Positions 20,322 through 31,995 of a DNA stretch of 64,000 nucleotides are shown here, piece by piece (within the stretch, counting starts at the first letter, position 1; every line of letters begins with the position of its first letter). The notes beneath the pieces were generated by a model. The model worked only from the letters and a program-made list of their open reading frames with translations, was not told the DNA's origin and made no database searches. The stretch comes from Macrothele yani (taxonomy: Eukaryota > Arthropoda > Arachnida > Araneae > Macrothelidae), in contig CM076999.1 in the NCBI GenBank assembly GCA_039090855.1, forward strand, positions 114,079,072 through 114,143,071. The letters run 5' to 3'. The position numbers were made by a program, and so were the translations under genes.

Positions 20322-21086
20322 GTGGGGAGAAGATATTGGGAGTCATCTTCTAAGAAAAAATCCCTTGTAAAGGCTCCAATTGGCTCATGTTTCACCAACA
20401 ATCACTCGTTTGGCATGCCTATTCTGGAAGGAGTAGTTAGTGGGAAACCCTTGAGACTACTAATCGACACGGGGGCGTCAGTCAGCTTAATAACCGAGGG
20501 TTGTCTCAACTCCTTACCAGGATACAAGAGATTAGTGGAATATCCCAACATAGTGGTCAAGGGTGTTTCCGGTAAACACCTGGATATTAAGGCATATGTG
20601 GAATTAAAATTTTGTTTGTCTGGGGTGAATTTTAGGCATAAAGTGTTTGTCACCCAGACTCGGTTATCATCAGACTATGATGTCATTGTTGGTTTTGACC
20701 TTTTAAAGGCACAACAATTTGTTCTCAATGCTGCAGCAGGCACTTTAAGTAGAGTAGGAGCACGCATGCCAAATGTTTATCCCCGAGAGAGGGAACAATT
20801 GATTGCTTCGGTAAAACAGAATTTTTTAATAATCCAAATGTTCAATATAACAAAACGTATTTCCGTAGTTCACGTGATGGTCGCAAATACTACTCGTTTC
20901 GTCACGCCGTATGGTCAGCAGGTCACTCCCTCTTCTTTCCCCTCATCTGACCTCCCTTCTTTCTTTCCCCAGCCGTCTGAGTTAAGCCGGTCGCATTTAC
21001 TACCATTTCAACCCCGGTCGCATACACGACTGCTTCCTTCGGGCACACCTAACCTGATAACGGGTGAAAAGCTTAGAGCAGGATGA
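20322..21086 (+). pseudogene. LTR-retrotransposon aspartic protease fragment
   Basis: An open frame of 254 codons. Residues 30-120 read as a retropepsin: PILEGVVSGKPLRLLIDTGASVSL with the catalytic Asp-Thr-Gly, then YDVIVGFDLLKAQQF, which matches the conserved second motif (I.G.D.L) of Ty3/gypsy-like pol. The likely role was cleaving a Gag-Pol polyprotein. No reverse transcriptase, RNase H or integrase follows. The C-terminal 50-60 residues run into the repeat shared with 18020-18190, so the end of the frame is not native. The 5' boundary is unknown. Confidence 0.72.
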
Positions 21087-21322
21087 TTCCCCCATTGCAA
21101 TATAGTTCCCACTTTCGCCTATTAACAGGGCTGATAAAAGATACATTTCGGACATAAAACTTTAAAATAATGGGTGAACTGATAAAACGTAGGGATATTT
21201 GTTCAATTAAAACGTGATCTGTAATGTATTTAAGAAAGCATATTCACTACACCGAGCGAGCGAGCAAGAGTATGACGTCATACAATGATCTGACCACTCC
21301 CACGGCTTCTCTCTCTTTGCAG

Positions 21323-21364
21323 GAGTACAGCCGTGGACCCCGGAGAGAGAAGGCCATGGCACAG
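21323..21364 (+). other. Possible 42-nt exon-like segment (speculative)
   Basis: A pyrimidine tract ending ctctctttgcag comes immediately before, and a donor-like gtttgtga comes immediately after. The 42 bases are a whole number of codons and free of stops in one frame (EYSRGPRREKAMAQ). No partner exon is recognised. It could equally be chance. Confidence 0.15.
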
Positions 21365-21420
21365 GTTTGTGACGTCACTGGCGGTGGATAGTTGCAGCCA
21401 AGTCCGAGACCTGGGCTATC

Positions 21421-21458
21421 TCAAACCCCCCCCCCCCCCACACACACACACACACAGA
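21421..21458 (+). repeat. C-run followed by (CA)n microsatellite
   Basis: A run of cytosines leads into about nine CA repeats. Confidence 0.9.
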
Positions 21459-21639
21459 GTACTGTTTCTTTTTAAATTGCGAAGTTTATTTTTTAATTGT
21501 TAAGTAGTAGAAGTAACATTTTTTTTTCTAAATTTTAGGAACCTGCTATTATTAACATGATACTAAATAATTATGAGGATTAGGATTTGAACATTTATTT
21601 GTACATGAACTCAATTCTTCTTTCCTTTTGTGTAAACTT

Positions 21640-22210
21640 GAGTGTTACGCTTTCAGAAAAATGTTTCTTCCGAGTAATTTTTCATATTTAAAAATAATGT
21701 TTTTTTCTATTAACAAACCAGCCAAGTTACTCGAATGTGCATGTCCTTGTATGGCTCTAAGATACATCTTAATTCTTTTTAATACGGAAAAAACTTCTTT
21801 CGGCAGTTTTTGATGAACATTTCGATCTGCTAATTTGTGCACCTCAATAAACACTATGTCCAATTATTCAACTTTAGGTAACAAGTAATGTCTCTTACTG
21901 ATTTTTTTTTGTATTCATCAAGGGAATTAAACACCTTCAGTTCATTTTTTAATCGAGCTGTATCAAAATTTGAAGCATAGAGTTCTTTAACCTCTGATAG
22001 TAGATTTTCAGGGAAGCTTTCACAAAATTTATCAAAACAGTTCAAATCCAACAAAGCCACGAATTTAAGATATAATATCACTGATTTTAATTCATTCAAA
22101 CAAACTGAAAGAACTCTCGCAAAACATGCGCTGGAAGCATCGAGGGACTGAGGTAGTCCGAAGTCTTCTTTTTTCGGAGCGAACCCTTGGCCAAAGCAAT
22201 GGCCACTCAC
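21640..22210 (-). pseudogene. hAT-type transposase C-terminal fragment (ZMYM/ZBED-like)
   Basis: The minus strand shows two overlapping frames. The first (22210-21854) reads FPENLLSEVKELYASNFDTARLKNELKVF and RDITCYLKLNNWT. The second (21863-21645) reads VFIEVHKLADRNVHQKLPKEVFSVLKRIKMYLR, ending near GLLIEKN. These match the C-terminal dimerisation region of hAT transposases and of host proteins derived from them (VERSFS.LKRIKTYLR..M). A frameshift near 21858 joins the two. No N-terminal part is seen, so it is a remnant. Confidence 0.75.
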
Positions 22211-22289
22211 GAGCTCCGTAGCTCATTCGTGTTGTCATGGAAACGCTAGCAGGTGATAGTATTGAATTCTTCGCATCAGAACAGCGAAG

Positions 22290-22385
22290 TCTCTCGAAGA
22301 CCAACTTGCGTTACGCCGTTGATCATCTCTCGCCAGACTAGTTCCCATAATCGAAAAAAAGCGAATCCGCTCGCGTTTTTTTCGC
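22290..22385 (+). repeat. Dispersed repeat, copy also at 31905-31995
   Basis: The segment from acttgcgttacgccgttgat through ctcgccagac to gcgaatccgctcgcg is matched in reverse complement at 31905-31995. I cannot assign it to a family. It lies just upstream of the hAT fragment on that gene's strand and could be part of the same element. Confidence 0.6.
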
Positions 22386-22557
22386 ACCGAAAGCATCGAC
22401 ATAGCTTAATACCGTTGATAATTGACTTTTTATTTGTGTATATTTAATTAAATTTTATTTGTGCATTCTCTGGGCTTCGCAGCTAGACTCGAATATACGC
22501 AACTGGTCGCAGCCCATGAGAGAGAGAGAGAGAGCCTGGGCGCATTGGAGCATATTT

Positions 22558-23030
22558 CCGATGGTCACGATCGTTGTTTTAGAATTTCGGTATTACAGTA
22601 AAAAATTGCATCACAAATGCAACATATCGCTGCAAATTAATTATTTATGATATTGCAGCTTGCGTTATTTAATTCTGAAAATCAATTTGCGGATTCTGTA
22701 TGTTTTTTGGTTGTTGTTGTCAATCAATAACTTTAGTAACAGGAACGAACGATCGTGAGAGAATGTTTTGGAATCGGACCATCTGGTGGCCATGATCGTT
22801 GTGTTAGGATTTCGGTATTGTAGTGAAAAATTGCATCACAAATGTGACATATAACTGCAAATGTTTAACATATTTTTTTTATTAAAAGAATGAGAAATAA
22901 AATTATTACACGGTGGTAGCTCCCGTTTTTTAAATCTGAAAATCAATTTGCGGATTCCGTATGTTGTTTTTTTTTTCAGTCAGTAACTTTAGTAACAGGA
23001 ATGAACGATCGTGGGAGAATGTTTTCAAAG
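22558..23030 (+). repeat. Direct duplication of a ~220-bp segment
   Basis: 22558-22780 is repeated at about 22786-23030 with moderate divergence. Shared landmarks are aaaaattgcatcacaaatg, gaaaatcaatttgcggatt and aactttagtaacaggaa, in the same order. No coding signal. Confidence 0.8.
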
Positions 23031-23084
23031 ACTATGTCATTGTTTTTAGCTGTCATAAAAAATATCTGAACTAATTTTAATTAA

Positions 23085-23115
<31 letters not shown>

Positions 23116-24841
23116 CTGAAGAGCAAAGCTGAAAACTAAGGAAAAACTTTAGAATTTAAAACGAAAGTTGCAAAATAACCTGAAGATCAAAACGCGCAAC
23201 GCAGCAGTTATGAAAATTCAGAATTCACATTCTATTAAGAAGAGACCTAAGCAAAAAAAATATATATTTTTGACTCATACCAAGTACAACATAGAAAAGG
23301 TTATGTATCTACCGGTGTGAGTAAAAGGAGAAAAGATAAAAAATAAAATAAAACAACTGAATGTAGAAAGTGTCGAGAATACTGAGCCTTGGCTTTATCA
23401 AGGACCAGCAAAAACTCTGCATTTTCTCACTTCCACAAAGACCTAGTTGGAAATGGGTTTCTGCAAAGCCATAGATGCAAGTAATAAGCCCACCAAAAAT
23501 TGTTTTAAAAAATATATATATGTCATGACCTCCGCAGAGTTGTATGACCTAGCTCTAGTTAACAATTTAGCTTGCATCCATAACTTTCATGGCCCGACCC
23601 ATGCTCTTCATCTGCTACTATTAAACAGAGAGAAGAAGATTAAAGAGAACTCAAGTTGTGAGAGTGACATAATAATTAGAAATAATTTTCAGCCATAACG
23701 AAATGCCAAGTTCGCCTGAGAGAGATTTAAACCTGAATAGCAATGCAAAAGAATTCCAAATTTTTACATTGCAATTAAAAAAGGAAATATTAATTTTTTA
23801 AAACTCAGATTTTTGAAAGAAAACTTGATTCTAAAACCCCTACTCCACAACTTCTGACAACACAAAAACGAGAATAAATTAAAGACAATAATTAACTAAA
23901 GAAAAGCTTTGTGAAAGTTATATGACATAAACAATTAGTTGCAATATGTACAAAGTATTTCAGCAGTGCTTTAAGTGCATAATTAAGTAGTTATTAAGAA
24001 CTTAACTACTTTGAAAATACAGCGCAAAGTAAAGGAACTATGCTTAGCCAGCTGCTGGGCCTAAGTTTCCTAAGAGACGCGCAAAGTTACCAAGAAAAGA
24101 AAGAGTTAAAACCCGCAAAAATGTTAACAGACTAGCCAGTGCCTAAATGCTAAAAAGCAAAAAACAACAGAGAAAAGTACAAGAAGTACAAACATTGAAC
24201 TTATAAAACCTAAAACCCAAAGACAATGAAGAGAGCTTACCTCTTATGCAACTAAACTTTCTCCACACAAGAGGAAACATGGCTGACCTTTTCCCCAAAC
24301 GTCCAAACACCTCTGCCACTCACTAGTCGCTGGGGGGCAGTGTGGGTGGGGCTGATGGCCTCCTCACACTGAAAGAAACCGACTCGCGGAGATTTTAACC
24401 AGAGAAAAAAATATATATACTTAAGACTGTGGACCTGTATGATCAGAAAGAGCAGAATTAACTCTCCAGAATACATGAGAAATAATATAAAATACACAAG
24501 TGGTGTATTTAATAATCTTTGCATGTATTAAATCACCTTAGTGAGCTTCTATAGATTATTCAGAATCTTATTAATTTTAATGTTAGTTTTACTATTTTTA
24601 GTATAGCTATTCTAGTGAGTGAATAACTAGTTTTCTTTTTTATTTGTTTTTTTTTTCTTTTATAAACAGATTTTTAAGCTTTTTTTTTTGTGTGATTTTG
24701 TCTATATTATTTAATTTTTTGTTTTAATAGGACCTTCATATCCATAGCACTAAGGTTCCTTTTAGTAGTTAATAGGCATCCTCTAGCCAACTTCCTTACG
24801 GCTTTGATTGGTCAGAATCATATTATTAACTGTGTAGAAAA
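23031..24841. other. No gene recognised
   Basis: AT-rich sequence with an (AT)n run at 23087-23115. No convincing coding frame. The last few hundred bases may be the 3' flank of the Penelope-like element. Confidence 0.35.
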
Positions 24842-26620
24842 TTAAAGCAGATCTGCCAACCTTACTCTATTATTCAGAATAATTTTTCTTAAAGTTCTTT
24901 TGATGAAAGAAGAAGGAATTTCGTTCTCTAGAAAACTATCTAATAGTATATTAATGTGGTAATTGAAGTCCAAATTGTTGCTGCAAATTCTTGAAATTCT
25001 TAGGACCTGAGAAATTAGTACATTCTCAATTACTTTGGTTGATATGTTATTATTCCAGTGTAGATATTTAATTACTTTGAAAGGAAAATTAACTCTTTTA
25101 TCAAAGAGGCTAATAGATGGGTTACCTCTGTTGAGCTTAATGCTTAAGTCTAGGAACTCAAGTTCCTGATTACTGTGGTTGGTTTTACATAAGTTAAGAG
25201 AGCTAGGATAGATATTATCAAAATCACTCTCTATAACTTCTGAATTATTGATACACAGCAGATCATCAATATATCTAAATGTGTAAAGGTAGTTATCTGA
25301 GCAGGTGGGGTGATTTTTAATGAATTTATATTTCTTAAAGAACAGGAATAGATTAGCAATATTCGTGGAGGTTGATGTTCCCATGGGTATACCGTTCACT
25401 TGCTTATAGAGAGTATTATTATATAAGATATGGTTATTTTTTATGCAGCAATTGAGATAAGAGTTCCAGGCTCCTACATTAACAAATTGGTTAAGTTTAA
25501 ATTCTGCATACAGCTCTTTAAAGGTAGTGATTATATCTGATAGAGGCAGATTAATATATAGGTTCTCAAAATCATAACTATTAATATCTAAGGGACTTAC
25601 TTTGAGTATAGTAGAAATTACTTCTGCATTATTATTAATTATCCAAAAATCTCTGTACATCAAATTAGTACAGTTTCTAATGTGTTTCAAAACCTTCTTT
25701 AAGATATCTTCAAAAGCAAGATCTATTTTCTTTTTATGACTCCTTACTCCACTAGCTATGAACCTGAACTTCACAGGATCTTTATGAAACTTAACCGTTG
25801 CAAAACGAAATGGAAATTCAGGCTCATATCTTCTAGTTTGTGGAATTTTAAGTTTCTTGAAGAATGCCTTAAACCGATTTTCTAACTGCTTGGTAGAATA
25901 ACTTACGGGCTCGTAGGTTACTCTATTATTGAGTTCCATAGTTAACAATTCAAAATAGAACTTCTTACAGATAATTACAAAATTATTGCTAGCTTTATCA
26001 GTAGTGGTAAAAATAAATAGGTCTTGTAGTTTGGAGAGTGACCTTTTAGCATCTCCAGAGAAAAAGAGATTTCTATCGAAACAAAAGTCCAGACCTGCCA
26101 ACTCACAAGCGAAGCTATTGATTACGTTATATTTCCATTCTGCGAAGGCCTCAATAGGCTGATTGTATGTTAAACTGGTTTTTACAATGTACCTATTAAC
26201 ATCTTGAGTGAAGCTCTCAAGAATCCTTTCTTTGGAAATTGTGAAGGAAGGTCTAAATTTAGAACCATACTCTAATAAATTCCTAAGCTTTTCATTTTCA
26301 GCAAATCTCAAGTTTCCGGTGATAATATGGTTGTAATTTTTATCATAGTGAACTGTTTCTTTATGTTCATCACAAGAGCATGTAGTAATTACAGGAATGT
26401 AACTCGAAGAATTAAGTTTGTAGTTTTTAACTATTGACCCTAAGGTCTTAACATATTTAAAACTTACAATAGACTGGTGCCTGTGGATGGGAAAAAAATT
26501 GCATTATTGTAGAACAGCTTCCTAACATTGAGATTATCACAGGTTTTATTTAGAAACCTGATGGTTACATAATTACTGGAAAATTCTTTAAGAGAAATTT
26601 TATCTTTAAGAATATGCTTA
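24842..26620 (-). pseudogene. Penelope-like element reverse transcriptase (5'-truncated)
   Basis: An open minus-strand frame of 489 codons from 26311, stop at 24842. It holds TTDKASNNFVIICKK (residues 102-116), motif A YDFENLYINL (246-255), GIPMGTSTSTNIANLF (307-322) and the catalytic FRYIDDLL (345-352). The TDK and GIPMG context is typical of Penelope-like enzymes. Upstream the frame stays open without ATG (CSCDEHKETVHYDKNYNHII) to an A-run at 26492-26498, where one base is missing, and matching sequence continues to about 26620. There a LINE fragment cuts it. No GIY-YIG endonuclease follows the RT, so the 3' part is absent or the lineage lacks it. Confidence 0.87.
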
Positions 26621-26621
26621 C

Positions 26622-26797
26622 TTATCTCTCCTGGTTACACCAAACATGCACCTCTCTATGCTGCTTTGGGTTGTCTGCAGCCTTTGTATGTCTCTTTTAG
26701 TTAATGTCCACGTCTCTGCACCATACGTAAGCACCGGAAGGATGCATTGATCAAACACTTTTCTTTTAAGACTTAATGGCATATTGCTCTTGAAAAG
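26622..26797 (-). pseudogene. RTE-type LINE fragment next to the minisatellite
   Basis: About 175 bp matching the LINE at 34035-34205 in reverse orientation (the region of LTYGAETWTLTKRD and GVTRRDK). It abuts the Penelope-like element on one side. On the other it passes into the 29-bp minisatellite through ggcatattgctcttgaaa. Confidence 0.88.
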
Positions 26798-29533
26798 CCA
26801 TTGTAACTGCTATTGCTCTTGAAAAGCCATTGTAACTGCTATTGCTCTTGAAAAGCCATTGTAACTGCTATTGCTCTTGAAAAGCCATTGTAACTGCTAT
26901 TGCTCTTGAAAAACCATCGTAACTGCTATTGCTCTTGAAAAGCCATTGTAACTGCTATTGCTCTTGAAAAGCCATTGCAACTGCTATGGCTCTTGAAAAG
27001 CCATCGTAACTGCTATTGCTCTTGAAAAACCATCGTAACTGCTATTGCTCTTGAAAAACCATCGTAACTGCTATTGCTCTTGAAAAGCCATCGTAACTGC
27101 TATTGCTCTTGAAAAGCCATCGTAACTGCTATTGCTCTTGAAAAGCCATTGTAACTGCTATTGCTCTTGAAAAGCCATTGTAACTGCTATTGCTCTTGAA
27201 AAGCCATTGTAACTGCTATTGCTCTTGAAAAGCCATTGTAACTGCTATTGCTCTTGAAAAGCCATTGTAACTGCTATTGCTCTTGAAAAGCCATTGTAAC
27301 TGCTATTGCTCTTGAAAAGCCATTGTAACTGCTAATGCTCTTGAAAAACCATTGTAACTGCTATTGCTCTTGAAAAGCCATTGTAACTGCTATTGCTCTT
27401 GAAAAGCCATTGTAACTGCTATTGCTCTTGAAAAGCCATTGCAACTGCTATGGCTCTTGAAAAGCCATCGTAACTGCTATTGCTCTTGAAAAACCATCGT
27501 AACTGCTATTGCTCTTGAAAAACCATCGTAACTGCTATTGCTCTTGAAAAGCCATCGTAACTGCTATTGCTCTTGAAAAGCCATTGCAACTGCTATGGCT
27601 CTTGAAAAGCCATCGTAACTGCTATTGCTCTTGAAAAGCCATCGTAACTGCTATTGCTCTTGAAAAGCCATCGTAACTGCTATTGCTCTTGAAAAGCCAT
27701 TGTAACTGCTATTGCTCTTGAAAAGCCATCGTAACTGCTATTGCTCTTGAAAAGCCATTGTAACTGCTATTGCTCTTCAAAAGCCGTTGTAACTGCTATT
27801 GCTCTTGAAAAGCCATTGTAACTGCTATTGCTCTTGAAAAGCCATTGTAACTGCTATTGCTCTTGAAAAGCCATTGTAACTGCTATTGCTCTTGAAAAGC
27901 CATTGTAACTGCTATTGCTCTTGAAAAGCCATCGTAACTGCTATTGCTCTTGAAAAGCCATTGTAACTGCTATTGCTCTTGAAAAGCCATCGTAACTGCT
28001 ATTGCTCTTGAAAAACCATCGTAACTGCTATTGCTCTTGAAAAGCCATCGTAACTGCTATTGCTCTTGAAAAGCCATGGTAACTGCTATTGCTCTTGAAA
28101 AGCCATTGTAACTGCTATTGCACTTGAAAAGCCATTGTAACTGCTATTGCTCTTGAAAAGCCATTGTAACTGCTATTGCTCTTGAAAAGCCAGTGTAACT
28201 GCTATTGCTCTTGAAAAGCCATTGTAACTGCTATTGCTCTTGAAAAGCCATTGTAACTGCTATTGCTCTTGAAAAGCCATTGCAACTGCTATTGCTCTTG
28301 AAAAGCCATTGCAACTGCTATTGCTCTTGAAAAACCATCGTAACTGCTATTGCTCTTGAAAAGCCATCGTAACTGCTATTGCTCTTGAAAAGCCATCGTA
28401 ACTGCTATTGCACTTGAAAAGCCATTGTAACTGCTATTGCTCTTGAAAAGCCATTGTAACTGCTATTGCACTTGAAAAGCCATTGTAACTGCTATTGCTC
28501 TTGAAAAGCCATTGTAACTGCTATTGCTCTTGAAAAGCCATTGTAACTGCTATTGCTCTTGAAAAGCCATTGTAACTGCTATTGCTCTTGAAAAGCCATT
28601 GTAACTGCTATTGCTCTTGAAAAGCCATTGTAACTGCTATTGCTCTTGAAAAGCCATTGTAACTGCTTTTGCTCTTGAAAAGCCGTTGTAACTGCTATTG
28701 CTCTTGAAAAGCCATTGTAACTGCTATTGCTCTTGAAAAGCCATTGTAACTGCTATTGCTCTTGAAAAGCCATTGTAACTGCTATTGCTCTTGAAAAGCC
28801 ATTGTAACTGCTATTGCTCTTGAAAAGCCATTGCAACTGCTATTGCTCTTGAAAAGCCATTGCAACTGCTATTGCTCTTGAAAAACCATCGTAACTGCTA
28901 TTGCTCTTGAAAAGCCATCGTAACTGCTATTGCTCTTGAAAAGCCATCGTAACTGCTATTGCACTTGAAAAGCCATTGTAACTGCTATTGCTCTTGAAAA
29001 GCCATTGTAACTGCTATTGCACTTGAAAAGCCATTGTAACTGCTATTGCTCTTGAAAAGCCATTGTAACTGCTATTGCTCTTGAAAAGCCATTGTAACTG
29101 CTATTGCTCTTGAAAAGCCATTGTAACTGCTATTGCTCTTGAAAAGCCATTGTAACTGCTATTGCTCTTGAAAAGCCATTGTAACTGCTATTGCTCTTGA
29201 AAAGCCATTGTAACTGCTTTTGCTCTTGAAAAGCCGTTGTAACTGCTATTGCTCTTGAAAAGCCATTGTAACTGCTATTGCTCTTGAAAAGCCATTGTAA
29301 CTGCTATTGCTCTTGAAAAGCCATTGTAACTGCTATTGCTCTTGAAAAGCCGTTGTAACTGCTATTGCTCTTGAAAAGCCATTGTAACTGCTATTGCTCT
29401 TGAAAAGCCATTGTAACTGCTATTGCTCTTGAAAAGCCATTGTAACTGCTATTGCTCTTGAAAAGCCATTGTAACTGCTATTGCTCTTGAAAAGCCATTG
29501 TAACTGCTATTGCTCTTGAAAAGCCATTGTAAC
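26797..29533. repeat. 29-bp minisatellite, about 94 copies
   Basis: Unit of 29 bp: ctattgctcttgaaaagcc plus attgtaactg. Common variants replace attg by atcg, or have aaaacc or cacttg. A higher-order repeat of 551 bp (19 units) is visible: the cacttg variants at 28411 and 28469 recur at 28962 and 29020, and gcttttgctcttg near 28665 recurs near 29216. The first unit overlaps LINE sequence reading ggcatattgctcttgaaaa, so the repeat probably began in that LINE. There are no unique spacers. Confidence 0.97.
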
Positions 29534-30195
29534 GCCGCCGCCGTCGCCGCCACGTTTTCAGGGTACGCACGTGCGCTCAAATAATGTGTCCAGTTGTAGC
29601 TTGTAAATGTTGAAAATCTCCCGATTGGACGATAAATTTTTAGAACAAAAACTGTTAAAAAGGCCTAGGGTCTATGAATTAATACTTAGTGCTTAAGTAC
29701 AAGCGCAATGCTATTAACTTGATTTGATACGTAAACGTTATGAATATGACATCTGTAGAAAAAAGTCTGTCAAAAGGGCCTGCGAATGAGGCATAGTAAT
29801 TTAGTGCCTAATTAAGTAAAAGACAAATATTAATAACTTGACATGTTATGTAAATATTTGGTGACTAAGTAACTTACGGCGAACATCTTCTCGGTCAGAC
29901 TCTTACTATTGGGCCAAGAAACGGCAATTGTTATTAAACATTTGTGCCCAAAAGTCCGGGTGCCAAAATGTCCGGTGCCCAAATGTCCGCCCCGTCTTTC
30001 AGACAGAAAATCGTAAATATGTCTCAATTTCTTAATGATTATGAGAAATAAGTGAAAAAAATGTTGTGCACACCACTTACTCAAGTAGGGAGAAATATAG
30101 GAACACTATAATTTTTAACGCAGCGCAATTTCATTGCTTTAAAAGGGAATATGCCCAAATGTCCGGGTGCCCAAATGTCCGGTGCCCAAATGTCC
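29534..30195. mobile_element. Remnant right arm of foldback-like elements (FB-A unit plus FB-B arm)
   Basis: 29550-29640 is one reversed FB-A array unit (tgtaaatgttgaaaatctcc). 29640-29880 holds FB-B array units (aaaaaggcctagg, gcgcaatgctattaacttga, acgttatgaatatgacatc). 29880-30195 is an FB-B type terminal arm with four or five copies of gcccaaatgtccgg and the core gtctttcagacagaaaatcg, ending aatgtccgaactcc. It gives the uninterrupted form of the site where Tc1-4 inserted at 46957. No left arm is nearby, so it is a fragment. Confidence 0.65.
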
Positions 30196-30349
30196 GAACT
30201 CCACCTTACTAATCCAGGACCTAACAATATTAAGTAAATCAGGCAATATAAAGCGCCAACTGGTAGGTCCCTAGTGGCTGAAGATTTTCATTTATATAAA
30301 CAGTTTTGCATCTCGGCATCTCACACACTTTTTGGTTTGCTAGGATGTT

Positions 30350-31895
30350 ATTTAACCGCGACCACTATAATATAACAAGTTAGTAAAATCATGCAATGCA
30401 TTGATTATGATACGCTTTCCAACATACCAGAAATTATTACTCAAGTTATGAGGATAATGGCTGTGGAATAAATCTCGCTCCTGTGTCCTGACCTTTGACC
30501 CCATTTCGATGATATTCAACAGAACCGGTTCAGTACACCTCAAGAATAACATACTAAAGTTTTGTCGCAATAGATGCAGTTTTACGCAAGTTATGAGAAT
30601 AATGGCTGTGGAATAAATCTTGCTTTTGTGTAATGACCTTTGACCCCATTTCGTTGATATTCAACAGAACCGGTTCACTATTCCTCCGGAACAACATGAT
30701 AACGTTTTGTCGCAATCGAAACATTCTTTGGTAAGTTATGATGCACAAGGGCAATGGAATGGATCCCACTCCAGTGTCCTGACCTTTGACCCCATTTCGC
30801 CCATGTTCAATAGGGTTCGTCCCCAGGTGGTTCCTTACCAAATACTAAAATTTCATCGAAATCGAACCATTTTTACGCAAGTTATGACGCATAAGGGCAA
30901 TGGAAAAAATACCGCTTTTATGCCCTGCCTGACCTTTGACCCCATTCTTCCATTTTCAATAGGGTTCGTGCCCAGTGGTTCCCTACCACATACTAAAATT
31001 TCATCGAAATCGAACCATATTTACGCATGTTATGACGCATAAAGGCAATGAAATGGATCCCGCTTTTATGTCCTGACCTTTCACCCTATTCCACCCATTT
31101 TCAATAGGTTTCGTTCCCAGGTGGTTCCTTACCACATACCAAAATTTCATCGATATCGAACCATTTTTAAGCAAGTTATGATGCATAAGGGCAATGGAAT
31201 AAATCCCGCTCTTATGCCCTGCCTGACCTTTGACCCCAATTTGCCAATTTTCAATAGGGTTCGTGCCCAGGCGGTCCCCTACCACATACTAAAATTTCAT
31301 CGAAATCGAACCACATTTACGCAAGTTATGACGCATAAGGGCAATTGAATGGATCCTGCTCTTATGGCGTGACCTTTGACCTCACTTCACCCATTTTCAA
31401 TAGGGTTCGTCCTCTGGTGGTCCCCTACCACATACTAAAATTTCATCGAAATCGAACCATATTTACGCAAGTTATGACGCATAAGGGCAATTGAATGGAT
31501 CCTGCTCTTATGGCGTGACCTTTGACCCTATTCCACCCATTTTCAATAGGTTTCGTTCCCAGGTGGTTCCTTACCACATACCAAAATTTCATCGATATCG
31601 AACCATTTTTAAGCAAGTTATGATGCATAAGGGCAATGGAATAAATCCCGCTCTTATGCCCTGCCTGACCTTTGACCCCAATTTGCCAATTTTCAATAGG
31701 GTTCGTACCCAGGTGGTCCCCTACCACATACTAAAATTTCATCGAAATCGAACCTTATTTACGCAAGTTATGACGCATAAGGTCAATTGAATGGATCCTG
31801 CTCTTATGGCGTGACCTTTGACCCCACTTCACCCATTTTCAATAGGGTTGGTCCCCTGGTGGTCTGCTACCACATACTAAAATTTCATCGAAATC
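30350..31895. repeat. ~146-bp tandem array with DR1-like motif
   Basis: About ten units averaging 146 bp. Each carries tgacctttgaccc, an AT-rich part with aaaatttcatcgaaatcgaa, and aagttatgacgcataagggc. The left units (30350-30700) are the most diverged. Read on the minus strand the first motif is GGGTCAAAGGTCA, which equals a DR1 nuclear-receptor half-site pair. Open frames on both strands here are products of the repetition. Confidence 0.93.
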
Positions 31896-31995
31896 GAGGA
31901 AAGCGTAAAAAAAAAAACACGAGCGGATTCTCTTCTTTCGATTATGAGAATCTGTCTGGCGAGCGATGATCAACGAGTAACGCAAGTAGGTCTTT

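Noticed and set aside
20978..21086. C-terminal end of the retropepsin frame as native protein
   Set aside because: The DNA here is the inverted copy of non-coding sequence at 18020-18190, so the frame has run into a neighbouring repeat.
26797..29533. CRISPR-like regular array of 29-bp repeats
   Set aside because: The repeats abut each other with no unique spacers, there are no cas genes, and the DNA is animal nuclear. It is a minisatellite.
30554..31790. Several ~95-codon frames on both strands in the 146-bp array
   Set aside because: Product of the repeat length and a stop-poor unit. Both strands are open in the same places, and there is no domain.
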